NCBI RefSeq assembly: GCF_019049675.1
Contig: NZ_JAFMOW010000051.1
Coordinates: 1 to 64,000 of the forward strand
Reading direction: 5' to 3'
Length of the DNA: 64,000 bases
Origin: Rahnella bonaserana
GTDB taxonomy: Bacteria; Pseudomonadota; Gammaproteobacteria; Enterobacterales; Enterobacteriaceae
Below the pieces are notes generated by a model that did not search any database, was not told the DNA's origin, and saw only the letters and a list, made by a program, of their open reading frames with translations. The position numbers and the translations under genes were made by a program. Positions 53,480 through 62,999 of this stretch are shown piece by piece (position 1 is the stretch's first letter; every line of letters begins with the position of its first letter).

Positions 53480-54031
53480 TCAGAACGGGATATCATCGTC
53501 AAAATCAACCGGCGGGAATTCTCCCCCCTGCGGTGCGGATTGCTGCGCCGGTGCCGTTTTGGTGGATTTTTTGACGCGCGTGGCTTTTGCTGGTTTCGGG
53601 TCAACTGCAGGCTCACCGGAATGAGACGGCGCATTTGCCGGTGCCAGTGAACCCGCTGCGTCACCCGACTGACGGTTGCCCTGTGCGCTGCCCAGCATCT
53701 GCATCGTGCCGTTTGCCTTGACCACAATTTCCGTGGTGTAACGGTCGATGCCCTGCGCGTCCTGCCATTTGCGGGCCTGCAACTGACCTTCGATGTAGAC
53801 TTTTGCGCCCTTGGTCAGGTATTCACCGGCTATCTCAGCAAGCTTTCCGAACACGACCACACGGTGCCACTCGGTTCTTTCGCGCTGCTCGCCGGTGGCT
53901 TTGTCACGCCAGTTTTCGGACGTGGCCAGCGTCAGACTGGCGACCGCGCCGCCGTTTGGCATGTAACGGATTTCCGGTGCCTGACCTAAATTACCCACGA
54001 TGATGACTTTGTTAATTCCACGTTCTGCCAT
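53480..54031 (-). CDS. ssb: Plasmid single-stranded DNA-binding protein
   Basis: 183 residues. The OB fold ([84 protein letters not shown]) is followed by a flexible linker and the acidic tip DFDDDIPF for protein contacts. Present on the leading region, where it coats transferred single strands. First gene in the minus-strand run ssb / DUF905 / ParB-like / psiB / psiA. Confidence 0.93.
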   Translation of the reverse strand: MAERGINKVIIVGNLGQAPEIRYMPNGGAVASLTLATSENWRDKATGEQRERTEWHRVVVFGKLAEIAGEYLTKGAKVYIEGQLQARKWQDAQGIDRYTTEIVVKANGTMQMLGSAQGNRQSGDAAGSLAPANAPSHSGEPAVDPKPAKATRVKKSTKTAPAQQSAPQGGEFPPVDFDDDIPF

Positions 54032-54600
54032 GATGACTTTCCTTATCTTTCAGGGCTTTTAGCCCATATCTTCGGTAAGATTCGCTTTGTCGCGACCTTG
54101 ACGTTTTGTGGTATCCGGCTGGATTTCTGGCTGGGTGTAACCACATCTCCAGTAGAGTTCCTCCGCCGCAAGGGCGTAAAAAAACACCGACGAGGGCGAA
54201 CGTCCGGGGCGAACACGAAAGTTTTCGGAGGTACGAGGAAAAGTTTTGGGGGCGTTTATTTACCCTGGACGGACGACAGCGGCTGTGTTTTGGTCAGCCC
54301 CGGCGAGAGGGGCTTAACTGGAGAGACGGCACCATAGATGGACGTAGCGGATACCACCGCAACGACGACGAGCGGCAGCGAATCGCCGTTGCCCGACAGC
54401 GGCCTGCTGCTTTACCGCAGGCCAGTGAAGCGGCGCGGCCGTTGGCCGCTGTAAGCGTGGTTTTGCGTCAGGATGGAAGCCCGAAGGGCAGAGACAGGCA
54501 GCCTGGCTCTGTTCACGACAGCCGTGCCGAAGGTGACGCCCTGCCCCTGATTTTCCGAAACTGCAATTTACTTATATATGTATATGAATGAAACTCTGTT
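54032..54600. other. GC-rich structured non-coding DNA upstream of ssb
   Basis: No convincing gene, although a plus-strand frame (54106-54591) stays open; its arginine/proline-rich product resembles no family. Several inverted segments (for example GGCCTGCTGCTTTACCGCAGGCC near 54402-54424) suggest strong secondary structure in single strands. In F-like plasmids this position holds ssDNA promoters or priming sites that drive early leading-region genes. That role here is inferred. Confidence 0.45.
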
Positions 54601-55699
54601 CAAAAAGAACCAACCTCAGCAATGCCTATCGCGCCGTTTACTGTTATTCACTAAGAATCCTCATGCATTATTTGAACGCATTTTATTCTCTCAGCAAAAC
54701 ACCACAGAGAACTTAAAAAATGTTAAATAGTAAATATGAAGTGTGAATTATAAATTATGAAGTGCTACGTAATACAGAAAGCTATACTTTTAATCATAAA
54801 TAATAATTATGAAATAGTAAGTATTATCATTCATTAACACGTTTACCATGGTCATGAGCTCTACCTCACGCGCACGCCCAAGTCCCCCGCCATAGAATCA
54901 ACCCGACACCACGCATTAATCACATGCATGAATTATGAATTGTGAATTGTGAATTGTGAATTCATAAATAACACTTTTGAACTTTTAATACCTCTCTATC
55001 AGCATGATTGCATAGACACTCGACTTCGCAATGTCTCCCATGCTGTTCTCTATGGATAAGTATCCTTTCAAGCTAATGGTAAATGTCACTGAGGAGTTAG
55101 GAGTTAGGAGTTAGGAGTTAGGAGTTAGGAGTTAGGAGTTAGGAGTTAGGAGTTAGGAAGTATGATGTAATAATTCATATTGCATAGGTATGAATTGTTG
55201 ATAGTGTATAAACAATAAAAAATTGGTGAAGTAACAACTAATACTTCACACTTATGTGTTGTGACATACGCCCTGAGTAAATCATACAAAGACGGGCATG
55301 CCTTCAACGTTTTTCGGAGAAGTGCAGTAATCGATAGGATGTTTCACTTATGAAGTGTGAGGTGTGAGGTATGAAATATCATTTATTCAGTAATGTAGTT
55401 TGTTATGCCTTAACTTAAAAATCACATCTCACATTTCATACTTGGTATTTCACAAATAATCTAAGCCATAGGAGGACAGTGTTAAGTGTGATTTATTACT
55501 TGATATTTATTACCTAATAATGATTAAACCCACTCAGAAATGAATCCGATACCTTGGATTTAGAGTGTTCTTGAAACGTTGGGCTCAATGGGAGACGTTG
55601 GAAAGGAGAGAAGGCAGTAAGGAACACGGTGGCTAAGGAAATGTTTGAGATTATTCAAAACGGCATTGGTAGCCGCTTGGTTACCAATGCTGCTTGGTA
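54601..55699. repeat. Heptad-repeat region beside the partition genes (candidate centromere)
   Basis: AT-rich, gene-free. Runs of unspaced 7-bp repeats: TGAAGTG/TGAATTA type at 54737-54764 (4 units), TGAATTA/TGAATTG at 54929-54963 (5 units), GGAGTTA at 55093-55155 (9 perfect units), TGAAGTG/TGAGGTG/TGAGGTA/TGAAATA at 55351-55378 (4 units), and inverted units at about 55418-55438. Small RHH partition proteins of type Ib systems bind unspaced heptads, so this is the likely centromere for the adjacent RHH/ParA pair. Confidence 0.6.
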
Positions 55700-55978
55700 T
55701 CAAACCTTTTTAAGGTAAGTATCCAGGGCATCACGAATGATTGCACTTACGCTTTTCGGGCTAATACCATTACGCTTATTATGCAGAGCAAGATCTTCAA
55801 TCTCTCGCAGCGTGTTCTGAGGTAAAGAGATAGTTGTCCTAGTCAGAATTTCCTGAGCAGGTTCAGCAACAACTTTTTCGTCACCATAAGGTCGGTCGGC
55901 CAGTCTGTTAGCCAGAGCGTCAGCTTCAGCTTCTGTTACGACTCGGCGATTTGAAAATGCGGGTTTTTTTAAGGCCAT
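55700..55978 (-). CDS. Ribbon-helix-helix partition protein (ParB analogue)
   Basis: 92 residues. A flexible N-terminus (residues 1-45) leads to an RHH domain (TRTTISLPQNTLREIEDLALHNKRNGISPKSVSAIIRDALDTYLKKV). The layout is that of ParG/omega/StbB-like centromere-binding proteins: an unstructured arm that stimulates ParA plus an RHH DNA-binding dimer. Its start overlaps the parA stop (TAATG). It is the likely binder of the heptads on its 3' side. Confidence 0.78.
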   Translation of the reverse strand: MALKKPAFSNRRVVTEAEADALANRLADRPYGDEKVVAEPAQEILTRTTISLPQNTLREIEDLALHNKRNGISPKSVSAIIRDALDTYLKKV

Positions 55979-56613
55979 TAAAATACCTCATTCAGCAATG
56001 CCAGAACTTCTGCCTTGGCTTTTTCGTTAGATGTCTCGAGTACAGATTTACCTTCTGACATAACATCACGGTAAACCTTCCGGTAACATGCTGTGGCGGC
56101 TAAGGGAATGAGCCCTTCAAACTCACGCACATACTCCAGAAACTCATGTCGTTCGTTACCCTGCAACAGCGGGTTAGTCGTTGCCATACTTTGATAACAG
56201 TAGGCCTTAAGCTCAGGATTCAAATCGCGCATACTTTCCAGCTGCTGCTGAAGTTCAACCATAGTATCCAGGTCTAACTGTGAACACTGGTGAGGCGCGA
56301 TAATCTGATGAGCAACGGTACCCCCCGTGATCAACTCCCGGCTATTGCGTCCCGCAACGTCCACGATGACATGAGCAAATTTTTCATCCAGGCTTCTCAG
56401 CGTTTGGGAAATGTTGTCTCGTTTTTCAATCAGGGTGATGGATGGAGTGATGCCTGAGGCTTCGCGCTCTGCATACCATCTGGAAGCGGAACGCTGAACA
56501 TCTGCATCGACGAGACAAACGTCGTCTCCACGAAGAGCCAGACCAACCGCCAGATTGATGGCCGTTGTTGTTTTTGCAGCACCGCCTTTATTGCATCCAA
56601 TAATCGTGATCAT
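55978..56613 (-). CDS. parA: ParA-family partition ATPase (type Ib)
   Basis: 211 residues without an N-terminal HTH. Deviant Walker A CNKGGAAKTTT, the A' motif in CLVDADVQRSASRWY, and Walker B in HVIVDVAGRN. The size and lack of HTH place it in the small ParA class, whose partner represses the promoter. The upstream region contains TGAAGTA-type repeats (56668-56712) that the RHH protein could bind. Confidence 0.9.
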   Translation of the reverse strand: MITIIGCNKGGAAKTTTAINLAVGLALRGDDVCLVDADVQRSASRWYAEREASGITPSITLIEKRDNISQTLRSLDEKFAHVIVDVAGRNSRELITGGTVAHQIIAPHQCSQLDLDTMVELQQQLESMRDLNPELKAYCYQSMATTNPLLQGNERHEFLEYVREFEGLIPLAATACYRKVYRDVMSEGKSVLETSNEKAKAEVLALLNEVF

Positions 56614-57160
56614 TTGTCACCTGTGATATCGAAAGTAGCATTTCCTAAATGATAACTCATAAAATATATATGTGAAGTATTATCGAGTAATTATTATGTA
56701 TGAAGTAATACTTATTCATATGACTTTTTTCTTCAATAAACAATAGTTACGGCGTAACTTCGCAAGTGAATAAATTTTATCCTTTTTAAACATAAAGTTA
56801 ACTATAAAGCAATTGCCGACCTGAGCCCTAACCGCATACTTTGGGCTTAGAGTAAATTAAGTCGAACCGCGAGATTCTAACCAGAACATTGCCGGCAGAG
56901 AGTACGTCCAGGCATCAAGTTCTACATCTCATCAACAAGAACCCTCCGTATGCATGCGTAAGAAATACCACTTTAATTTAATCCCCCATGACTGCATCAG
57001 TGAGAAAAAGCTCCGTCATATTCCAGAAATATTTAAAGTAAGACAGAGGGTGCGTTGGGAACTGGAGGAATAGGGGGGCACAATTTTTGTTTCCTTGCTG
57101 ATCAGGCGCCTAAGACTTTTCTAAGCATCAGCCCTTCACAAGCTAAAGAACCCATGATTA
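56614..57160. other. Intergenic region between parA and umuD
   Basis: The left part (56640-56720) is AT-rich with TGAAGTATTA and TGAAGTAATACTT repeats, a probable operator for parA. From 56720 to 57160 I see no gene or recognised signal. Confidence 0.45.
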
Positions 57161-57180
57161 TACTGTATACATAAACAGTA
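57161..57180 (+). promoter_or_regulatory. LexA (SOS) box upstream of umuD
   Basis: TACTGTATACATAAACAGTA fits the LexA consensus TACTG(TA)5CAGTA with both CTG/CAG ends intact. It lies 17 bp before the umuD ATG. Confidence 0.9.
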
Positions 57181-57197
57181 TTTAGTGAGTGTCAATC

Positions 57198-57620
57198 ATG
57201 AATGTCTTTTACCCAACACCTGAGCCTTTGAAGCTGCTGACCCCTTTCTTTCAAGATAAAGTTCAGGCTGGTTTTCCCTCGCCGGCGCAGGATTATATTG
57301 AGAAGGGCATTGACTTAAACGAGCTCTGTATAAATCATCCAGCCGCCACTTACTTTGTGATGGCCACAGGGATGAGTATGGTAGATGCGGGCATTTACGA
57401 AGGTTCGATGCTTGTTGTGGACAGGAGCCTGCAGGCAAAGCACGGCGATATCATCATTGCTTCACTTGCAGGTGAATACACTGTTAAGCGCCTCTGCTTA
57501 CACCCGGTTGTTCAGCTGGTGCCAATGAATCCGGACTTCCCTCCCATTGTGTTGCATGACGGCGGAGATGAACTGGAAGTGTTTGGCGTGGTGACTTTCA
57601 GCATCAACGGATTTCAGTAA
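57198..57620 (+). CDS. umuD: UmuD-type mutagenesis protein (DNA polymerase V accessory)
   Basis: 140 residues from ATG 57198. The self-cleavage segment is [18 protein letters not shown], where the family usually has CGFPSPA. Catalytic Ser is in [10 protein letters not shown] and Lys in YTVKRLCL. RecA-stimulated cleavage gives UmuD', which joins UmuC as pol V. SOS-controlled by the LexA box. Overlaps umuC by one base (TAATG). Plasmid relatives: MucA, ImpA, SamA, RumA. Confidence 0.93.
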   Translation: MNVFYPTPEPLKLLTPFFQDKVQAGFPSPAQDYIEKGIDLNELCINHPAATYFVMATGMSMVDAGIYEGSMLVVDRSLQAKHGDIIIASLAGEYTVKRLCLHPVVQLVPMNPDFPPIVLHDGGDELEVFGVVTFSINGFQ

Positions 57621-58885
57621 TGTTCGCCCTGGCTGATGTGAACAGTTTTTATGCAAGCTGTGAAACTGTTTTCAGGCCTGACCTGAAGGGAAGGCCTGTC
57701 GTGGTTTTAAGTAACAACGATGGTTGCGTAATCGCACGCAGCGCCGAAGCAAAAAAACTCGGTATAAAGATGGGCGATCCGTTCTTCAAAATGCGGGCGC
57801 TTTTCGAGCAGCATAAGATCGTGACATTCAGCAGTAACTACGCGCTCTATGCAGATATGAGCACACGGGTAATGACGGTGTTAGAGGAGATGTCTCCGGC
57901 TGTAGAAATATACAGCATTGATGAGGCATTCATGAATTTGCAGGGAGTCAGTAACTGCAAGGATCTGGAGGAGTTCGGAAGGGAAGTGCGAGCCAAAGTT
58001 CTCCAGTGGACCGGACTCACTGTAGGTGTCGGCATTGCACCCACCAAAACTTTAGCAAAATTAGCCAATTACAGCGCAAAAAAATGGACAAAGACGGGTG
58101 GCGTTGTTGACCTTTCGCTGACGGCACGTCAACGAAAACTGATGGCACTCGTTGAAGTCGGGGAAGTCTGGGGTGTCGGACGCAGGATTTCGAAAAAGTT
58201 AAATGATATGGGGATTAAAACTGCCCTGCAGCTTGCAGATACCCCAACTCCTCTGATCCGCAAGCACTTCAACATTGTGCTTGAACGTACGGTAAGGGAG
58301 CTCCGTGGAGAACCGTGTTTAGAACTGGAAGAGTTCGCACCGACCAAACAACAAATCGTTTGCTCAAGGTCATTCGGTGATCGCGTATCAGAATACGATC
58401 TGATGCGCGAAGCGATATGTAGTCATGCCGTGCGGGCTGCAGAGAAACTCCGGGGTGAGCATCAATACTGCCGGCATATCTCTGCATTCATCAAAACAAG
58501 TCCATTTGCTGTGAATGAAGTCTATTACGGTAAAACGGCGGGAACCAAGCTTCAGATACCTACTCAGGACACCAGGGATATCGTGGCTGCGGCAACTAAA
58601 TGTCTGGATGCAATCTGGCAAGATGGCCATCGCTTTCAGAAATGCGGCGTGATGCTGGGGGATTTTTACAGCCAGGGTGTCGCCCAGTTGGGTCTTTTCG
58701 ACGAGTACCAGCCGCGCTCAAATAGTGAGCAGCTCATGGCGGTTCTCGATGAAATCAATCATAGCGGGAAAGGGCGGGTGTGGTTCGCTGGCCAGGGCGT
58801 GCAAAAATCCTGGGAAATGAAGCGTCAGATGCTCTCTCCCGCATATACAACACGCTTCAGTGAACTCATGCGCGTCAAACTTTAA
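57620..58885 (+). CDS. umuC: UmuC-type Y-family DNA polymerase V catalytic subunit
   Basis: 421 residues. [21 protein letters not shown] (first catalytic Asp), [29 protein letters not shown], and the central [10 protein letters not shown] with the Asp-Glu pair, then helix-hairpin-helix ([20 protein letters not shown]) and little-finger domain. A beta-clamp-like motif appears in the QLGLFD segment near the C-terminus. Translesion synthesis after DNA damage. Complete. Confidence 0.94.
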   Translation: MFALADVNSFYASCETVFRPDLKGRPVVVLSNNDGCVIARSAEAKKLGIKMGDPFFKMRALFEQHKIVTFSSNYALYADMSTRVMTVLEEMSPAVEIYSIDEAFMNLQGVSNCKDLEEFGREVRAKVLQWTGLTVGVGIAPTKTLAKLANYSAKKWTKTGGVVDLSLTARQRKLMALVEVGEVWGVGRRISKKLNDMGIKTALQLADTPTPLIRKHFNIVLERTVRELRGEPCLELEEFAPTKQQIVCSRSFGDRVSEYDLMREAICSHAVRAAEKLRGEHQYCRHISAFIKTSPFAVNEVYYGKTAGTKLQIPTQDTRDIVAAATKCLDAIWQDGHRFQKCGVMLGDFYSQGVAQLGLFDEYQPRSNSEQLMAVLDEINHSGKGRVWFAGQGVQKSWEMKRQMLSPAYTTRFSELMRVKL

Positions 58886-59619
58886 ATTATTGGATCCCCA
58901 ATAGGCTCGATTAGCTCGAAACCATTATTTCGTATGCTACCAACTTTTTTATTTACCGGATGCCATTGAAATTCAGAAGGGGGTTCCGATTGCATCTGCG
59001 CAATCTCAAGAGCGCGCTGCGGGGAAGTATCGCAGTCTAACCATTCCAGTGCATCTGAGGGCTCTAATACCAGTGGCCGGCGGTCATGGATATCCAGTAG
59101 CCCTTCGTCGCTCGCAGCTGTGACGATCACAAAGCCATCATCTTCCGGGACCTCTAAGGCATCAGGGTGAAAACGGCTTATCGCAGCAAAAAATAAGGGA
59201 GAATGTGATTTATGGTAGATGAAGTATGGCTGCTTAATTTTCGGATCAACAGGGTCTTTTTTCCATTCATACCAGCCATCGGCCATCACTAACGCACGGC
59301 CATGTTCGAACAGGGGTCTGAACATCCTGCTCGTTGCCACTGTCTCTATACTCGCGTTAATCATCGGTGGTCGCTTTGATTCTTTTGCCCAGGCGGGCTG
59401 ATAGCCCCATTTAACAGGATCGAGAAAGATTTTATCATCGCGGTGATTGAGTATGAGCACGCGCGTCCCGGGAGCGACGTTATAACGGCCAATAGGGATG
59501 TCATCGATGCCGCCTGCGAATTCTCTGTCAGGGGAAAGCACATCGATATATATAGACGGTACACATGCTGAGAGGATTTCAAATAGCGGCACTGCTAAGC
59601 GCCCAAAATAGTTGATCAA
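58882..59619 (-). CDS. SRAP/YedK-like protein lacking the N-terminal catalytic Cys
   Basis: 245 residues of the SOS-response-associated peptidase (HMCES/YedK) family: [62 protein letters not shown] (Asn and Glu), [23 protein letters not shown] (His). The family starts MCGRF with Cys2 as the residue that crosslinks abasic sites. Here the matching position reads YFGRL, with Phe for Cys and a short N-terminal extension; no other frame restores MCGR. It may bind abasic DNA without crosslinking, or be dead. It lies convergent with umuC, overlapping by 4 bp. Confidence 0.85.
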   Translation of the reverse strand: MINYFGRLAVPLFEILSACVPSIYIDVLSPDREFAGGIDDIPIGRYNVAPGTRVLILNHRDDKIFLDPVKWGYQPAWAKESKRPPMINASIETVATSRMFRPLFEHGRALVMADGWYEWKKDPVDPKIKQPYFIYHKSHSPLFFAAISRFHPDALEVPEDDGFVIVTAASDEGLLDIHDRRPLVLEPSDALEWLDCDTSPQRALEIAQMQSEPPSEFQWHPVNKKVGSIRNNGFELIEPIGDPII

Positions 59620-60193
59620 ACCGTTTTGAGGATAAGTGCCAGCACACAGTGCCTAAGAGATCTCATAAGGAGTGTTTCACGAGTATCACAGCAGAAGTGA
59701 CAGTGTCTCAAATCCCCCCTACAACAATCGCTTACCTACAACTAGGCATTTTACACATCCACTATGGAGAGCATTCTCTTTGAGTGGGCATATATCCACT
59801 ATGGTAAGTAGCAACCACTACAGCGAGTGTTATCCACTAGAGTGAGTAAAAAACCACTGTAGTCAGTAACGACCACTATGATGAGTATTAACCACTACAG
59901 AGAGCAAATAGCGACAGATCGTCATAAGTTAGTGACCACTGACTCAGCGGCTATATAGGATTGCGGGTTAGTGACTACTAGGGGGGTAATGTCGAAACAA
60001 GTAAATAACCACTACAGTGAGTAGATATTACTGACGACAGTGGTTAGCTGAATTTTATAATGCCCGGCTTGCTGTTTGCAGTGGATAGTCTGCTCACTAC
60101 AGTGGTTGGCTTGCTTACCACAGTGGTTAAGGTAAAAGCCTGCTATCAACTTTCAGCAGACTTTCGGCTTCAGGGAATGACAGGGGAATGAAA
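59620..60193. repeat. Iteron cluster 1 (RepFIB origin)
   Basis: Between 59750 and 59910 there are about seven repeats of the form ACCACTAYRGTGAGTA (for example at 59758, 59788, 59813, 59831, 59854, 59872 and 59894). More units lie near 60008, 60078, 60093 and 60113, some inverted. They lie on the 3' side of repA, as in RepFIB plasmids. Between 59640 and 59750 I see no signal. Confidence 0.85.
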
Positions 60194-61243
60194 CTATTTC
60201 TTCGCCTGGCGAAGCTGTTCAAGCAACTCAAGCTCTTCTTTGGTCAGCATAACCATCTCACGCGGCGCTGCCGAATCGCTATCCTTCTCAGCGGGGACAT
60301 CAATGATATTTTCATCGTCCCGGACGTCATAGACATCGTCACCAATACCCGTAGGGATCTGAGCAGGCCTCAATTTTGGCCGCCTATAGTGGATACAGAA
60401 GTACACAGTTTTACCACGTTTGACCTCCGTATAATCGAGATAGCCGATAGCCTTAAGTTGTTCCATCGCCTTACGAACAGTTGCGTTCTGTGTGATTGCT
60501 CGTGATGTCAGATTAAGACGAGCACGCAGGCGGGACATGGAAATCGGAGCGGGATCAGTCGGAAGACTTTCGATGAACGTATAGAGAGCCTGAGCAGACT
60601 CTTTGCGGGAGAGTTCATTGATGGCACGAAGCTGGAGAAGAACTTTTTTATCGAACTGATAAAGTTCAAAAATCTTCGGATCTGCCTGCAGCTCTACGGC
60701 GTCCTTCTTCGGGCTGTATTTTGCTGACTGAACAAGGTGGGTAACGTAATAGTCCCCCTCTTTGTTCGAAAAAGACAACGTGTTAGTTGCGATACGTTCA
60801 AGAGAGGCTTCCAGACGCGCCCTGAGCTTCGCTGAGGAGCGTGCTGAGGGAATGCCACATAATTTAGCGAACTCAACGAAAGGCAGGTATACAGAGTCTC
60901 CCAGGACCTTGTGCTTGGCAAAAGCATGGATGATCCCAACCCAGGTCTTGAAATCGTTGTCCATATCAAGCCGTGCACCGGTGATCTTAATGTTCTCATA
61001 TCCTTCAGACTTCACAATCGACAGCTGCTTCAGCTCAGAAGTGACATCCATTGAATTCATCTGACCCTTACGGCCGCGGGCAGTAGACTTCAAAGTAGGT
61101 ACAAATAAGCCCAACCGCATCAATGCTACAGGCTGAACAGTGTTATTGCTGTTAGGAACCAGAGTAACAAGTTCACCCGTTCGCTTATCGGTTTCAGAGA
61201 AAGCTTTTGCTATCTCTATGTTTTTAGGCTCATTTTCAGACAT
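60194..61243 (-). CDS. repA: RepA replication initiator (RepFIB type)
   Basis: 349 residues closely following RepFIB Rep[113 protein letters not shown], and [12 protein letters not shown]. Two winged-helix domains bind iterons on both sides of the gene. This identifies the replicon as IncFIB-like, although this variant may be a distinct subtype. Confidence 0.93.
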   Translation of the reverse strand: MSENEPKNIEIAKAFSETDKRTGELVTLVPNSNNTVQPVALMRLGLFVPTLKSTARGRKGQMNSMDVTSELKQLSIVKSEGYENIKITGARLDMDNDFKTWVGIIHAFAKHKVLGDSVYLPFVEFAKLCGIPSARSSAKLRARLEASLERIATNTLSFSNKEGDYYVTHLVQSAKYSPKKDAVELQADPKIFELYQFDKKVLLQLRAINELSRKESAQALYTFIESLPTDPAPISMSRLRARLNLTSRAITQNATVRKAMEQLKAIGYLDYTEVKRGKTVYFCIHYRRPKLRPAQIPTGIGDDVYDVRDDENIIDVPAEKDSDSAAPREMVMLTKEELELLEQLRQAKK

Positions 61244-61934
61244 TATCAGCTCTCACAAGGAATGTGGATAAGAGACTCGTAATACACAATACAGTGGATA
61301 CTAACACTCACTATAGCGGTTTTACCACAGGTCATAGTGGTTAGTTTGCTTTTCACAGTGGTTGTTTTACTGACTACAGCGGTTAACGATCTTAGTTTTT
61401 CCCAGATAGGACAAAGTCTGCAGAGGAGCGGGGATCTCTTTGGGTCTTATAGGTTCTATAAGGATCTTATTATTGGATCGAAGCAAAGGATAACTTTAAA
61501 AACAGAGCGTTAAGTTTGTCGATAAAGATCTAAGCAGTGATCACAACCGAGAACCTACCCTTTGAATAAACTGTGAGCATAATTTTTACTACATCAATCA
61601 CCTTAAGGATTAATTTTAAATTTCAGTGGCTTAAAAAATCATTTTGCAAGAACACTATCCACAGCTCGATTGCTAATTTACTCACTGTAGTGGTTTTGAA
61701 CCACTCACCAGCGAAGTTAGAATACTGTCTATAGCGGTTTTTATGCCCTTTACAGTGGTTAAATTACTTATCATAGTGGTTAGGAATGTGCCTTGAGGCC
61801 TTATAGAACGCGGCTTGCGAAGGTGCGGGGATCTCTTTTGATCTATTATATGATCTATATAGGATCTTATTATTGGATCTGAGCTGTGGAAAAGTGGATA
61901 ACATATGAATAAAGAGGAGCACTCACAGTGCTGA
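61244..61934. repeat. Origin region: DnaA box, iteron cluster 2 and GATC-rich duplication
   Basis: A perfect DnaA box (TGTGGATAA, 61263-61271) sits close to the repA start. Iterons in the opposite orientation (ACTRTAGYGGTT-like) occur at about 61282, 61306, 61330, 61352, 61371, 61685, 61725, 61750 and 61774. A segment of about 55 bp is present twice, 61430-61484 and 61825-61880, each with 3-5 GATC sites and sharing TAAGGATCTTATTATTGGATC or a close match. No gene is supported here. Confidence 0.8.
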
Positions 61935-62181
61935 ATCAATTAGTTAAGTCCTTGTCGAGGCTGAGATCTGCAACCAAATTCTTCAGCCGCAGATTTTCCT
62001 CCTCCAGTTGCCGCATGTGTTTGAGTTCAGAAGGGGAGATTCCGCCGTATTTCTGATGCCACGTTCTCTACGTGGCATCAGAAAATGGCCTGCCAACGGC
62101 AGACATCCGGTACAGATGCCCAGCTCGGCTTGCTTTAGGGAAAAGACAATCTGTCTCTTCGGTGAATCGTGACTTTTTCAT
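61935..62181 (-). pseudogene. IS3-family (IS407 group) OrfA relic
   Basis: The minus strand reads MKKSRFTEE at 62181, a frame loss in the HTH part, and then KYGGISPSELKHMRQLEEENLRLKNLVADLSLDKD to a stop. This matches the same IS1222/ISEhe3-like type whose OrfB relic lies at 1-487. The rest of the element is missing. Confidence 0.8.
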
Positions 62182-62380
62182 CGGCACCACCTCCGTTCAG
62201 AGGAGTGTTTATCATGCCGGAATTCTGTTTCTGAATGGAGCAGGATTTTGGGTCCGGGGCACCGATTTATATACGGTGAAAAATGAAAATTCAACAAGCT
62301 GTGTCAGTTACATTTAGAAACCTTCATGCATACTCCGTGTACAAACGTAAGTTGTAAAGAATGGATACTAAGGTATAGCT

Positions 62381-62995
62381 ATGAAAGCAATTGTTATTGA
62401 CGACCATCCAATGGCTCGTCTTGCTATTAAAATGTTGTTGGAAAACAGTGGGTTTAGTGTCATAAAGGAGTTGGAGGACGGTGAGTTTGCGATACTAACG
62501 GTAGAATCCACTAATCCTGATCTGGTGGTAATTGATATAGATATTCCTATTGTAAATGGAATGGAAATACTTGAACGTCTAAGAAAGAGAGGCTATGAAG
62601 GCATTATCATTGTAGTGTCGTCCAAAAATGAACGGTTTTACAGCAGACGCAGTTCAGAAGCGGGGGCAAGTGGTTTTGTGAGTAAAAAAGAGGGTCTGAG
62701 CAACCTTATGGGTGCCGTCACTGCTGCACAAAATGGCTACAGCTATTTCCCGTTATTTTTAGGACAATATATTGGGAAAAGGTCGTCAGATGAGGAAAGG
62801 CTAGACTCGTTGTCGCTCCAGGAATTCAACGTTTTACTTTATATTCTCCAGGGTGTAGATAACAATAAAATTGCGGATAAAATGAAACTCAGTAATAAAA
62901 CAGTTAGCACCTATAAGAAAAGACTATTAGAAAAGTTAGACTGTAATTCACTTATAGAGCTCTTTGCATTCTCTAAAGATAATAATATAGGGTAG
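62381..62995 (+). CDS. evgA: EvgA-type response regulator
   Basis: 204 residues, the exact length of E. coli EvgA, and similar throughout. The receiver domain starts AIVIDDHPMARLAI, with phospho-acceptor Asp in VVIDIDIPIVNG and Lys in GFVSKKEG. The LuxR-type HTH is LSLQEFNVLLYILQGVDNNKIADKMKLSNKTVSTYKKRLLEKL. EvgA activates acid-resistance and efflux genes in E. coli. The sensor gene starts 4 bp downstream. Site AAGG before the ATG. Confidence 0.9.
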   Translation: MKAIVIDDHPMARLAIKMLLENSGFSVIKELEDGEFAILTVESTNPDLVVIDIDIPIVNGMEILERLRKRGYEGIIIVVSSKNERFYSRRSSEAGASGFVSKKEGLSNLMGAVTAAQNGYSYFPLFLGQYIGKRSSDEERLDSLSLQEFNVLLYILQGVDNNKIADKMKLSNKTVSTYKKRLLEKLDCNSLIELFAFSKDNNIG

Positions 62996-62999
62996 ATCG

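Noticed and set aside
54106-54591. 161-residue open frame upstream of ssb as a gene
   Set aside because: Arg/Pro-rich, no ribosome-binding site, no family, and overlapped by other open frames; typical of GC-rich structured DNA.
55093-55155. Tandem array as a CRISPR
   Set aside because: The units are 7 bp with no spacers, and no cas genes are present.
61682-61939. 85-residue frame in the origin region
   Set aside because: Lies entirely in iterons and the duplicated GATC-rich module.
62072-62317. 81-residue plus-strand frame before evgA
   Set aside because: It is antisense to the IS3-family OrfA relic.
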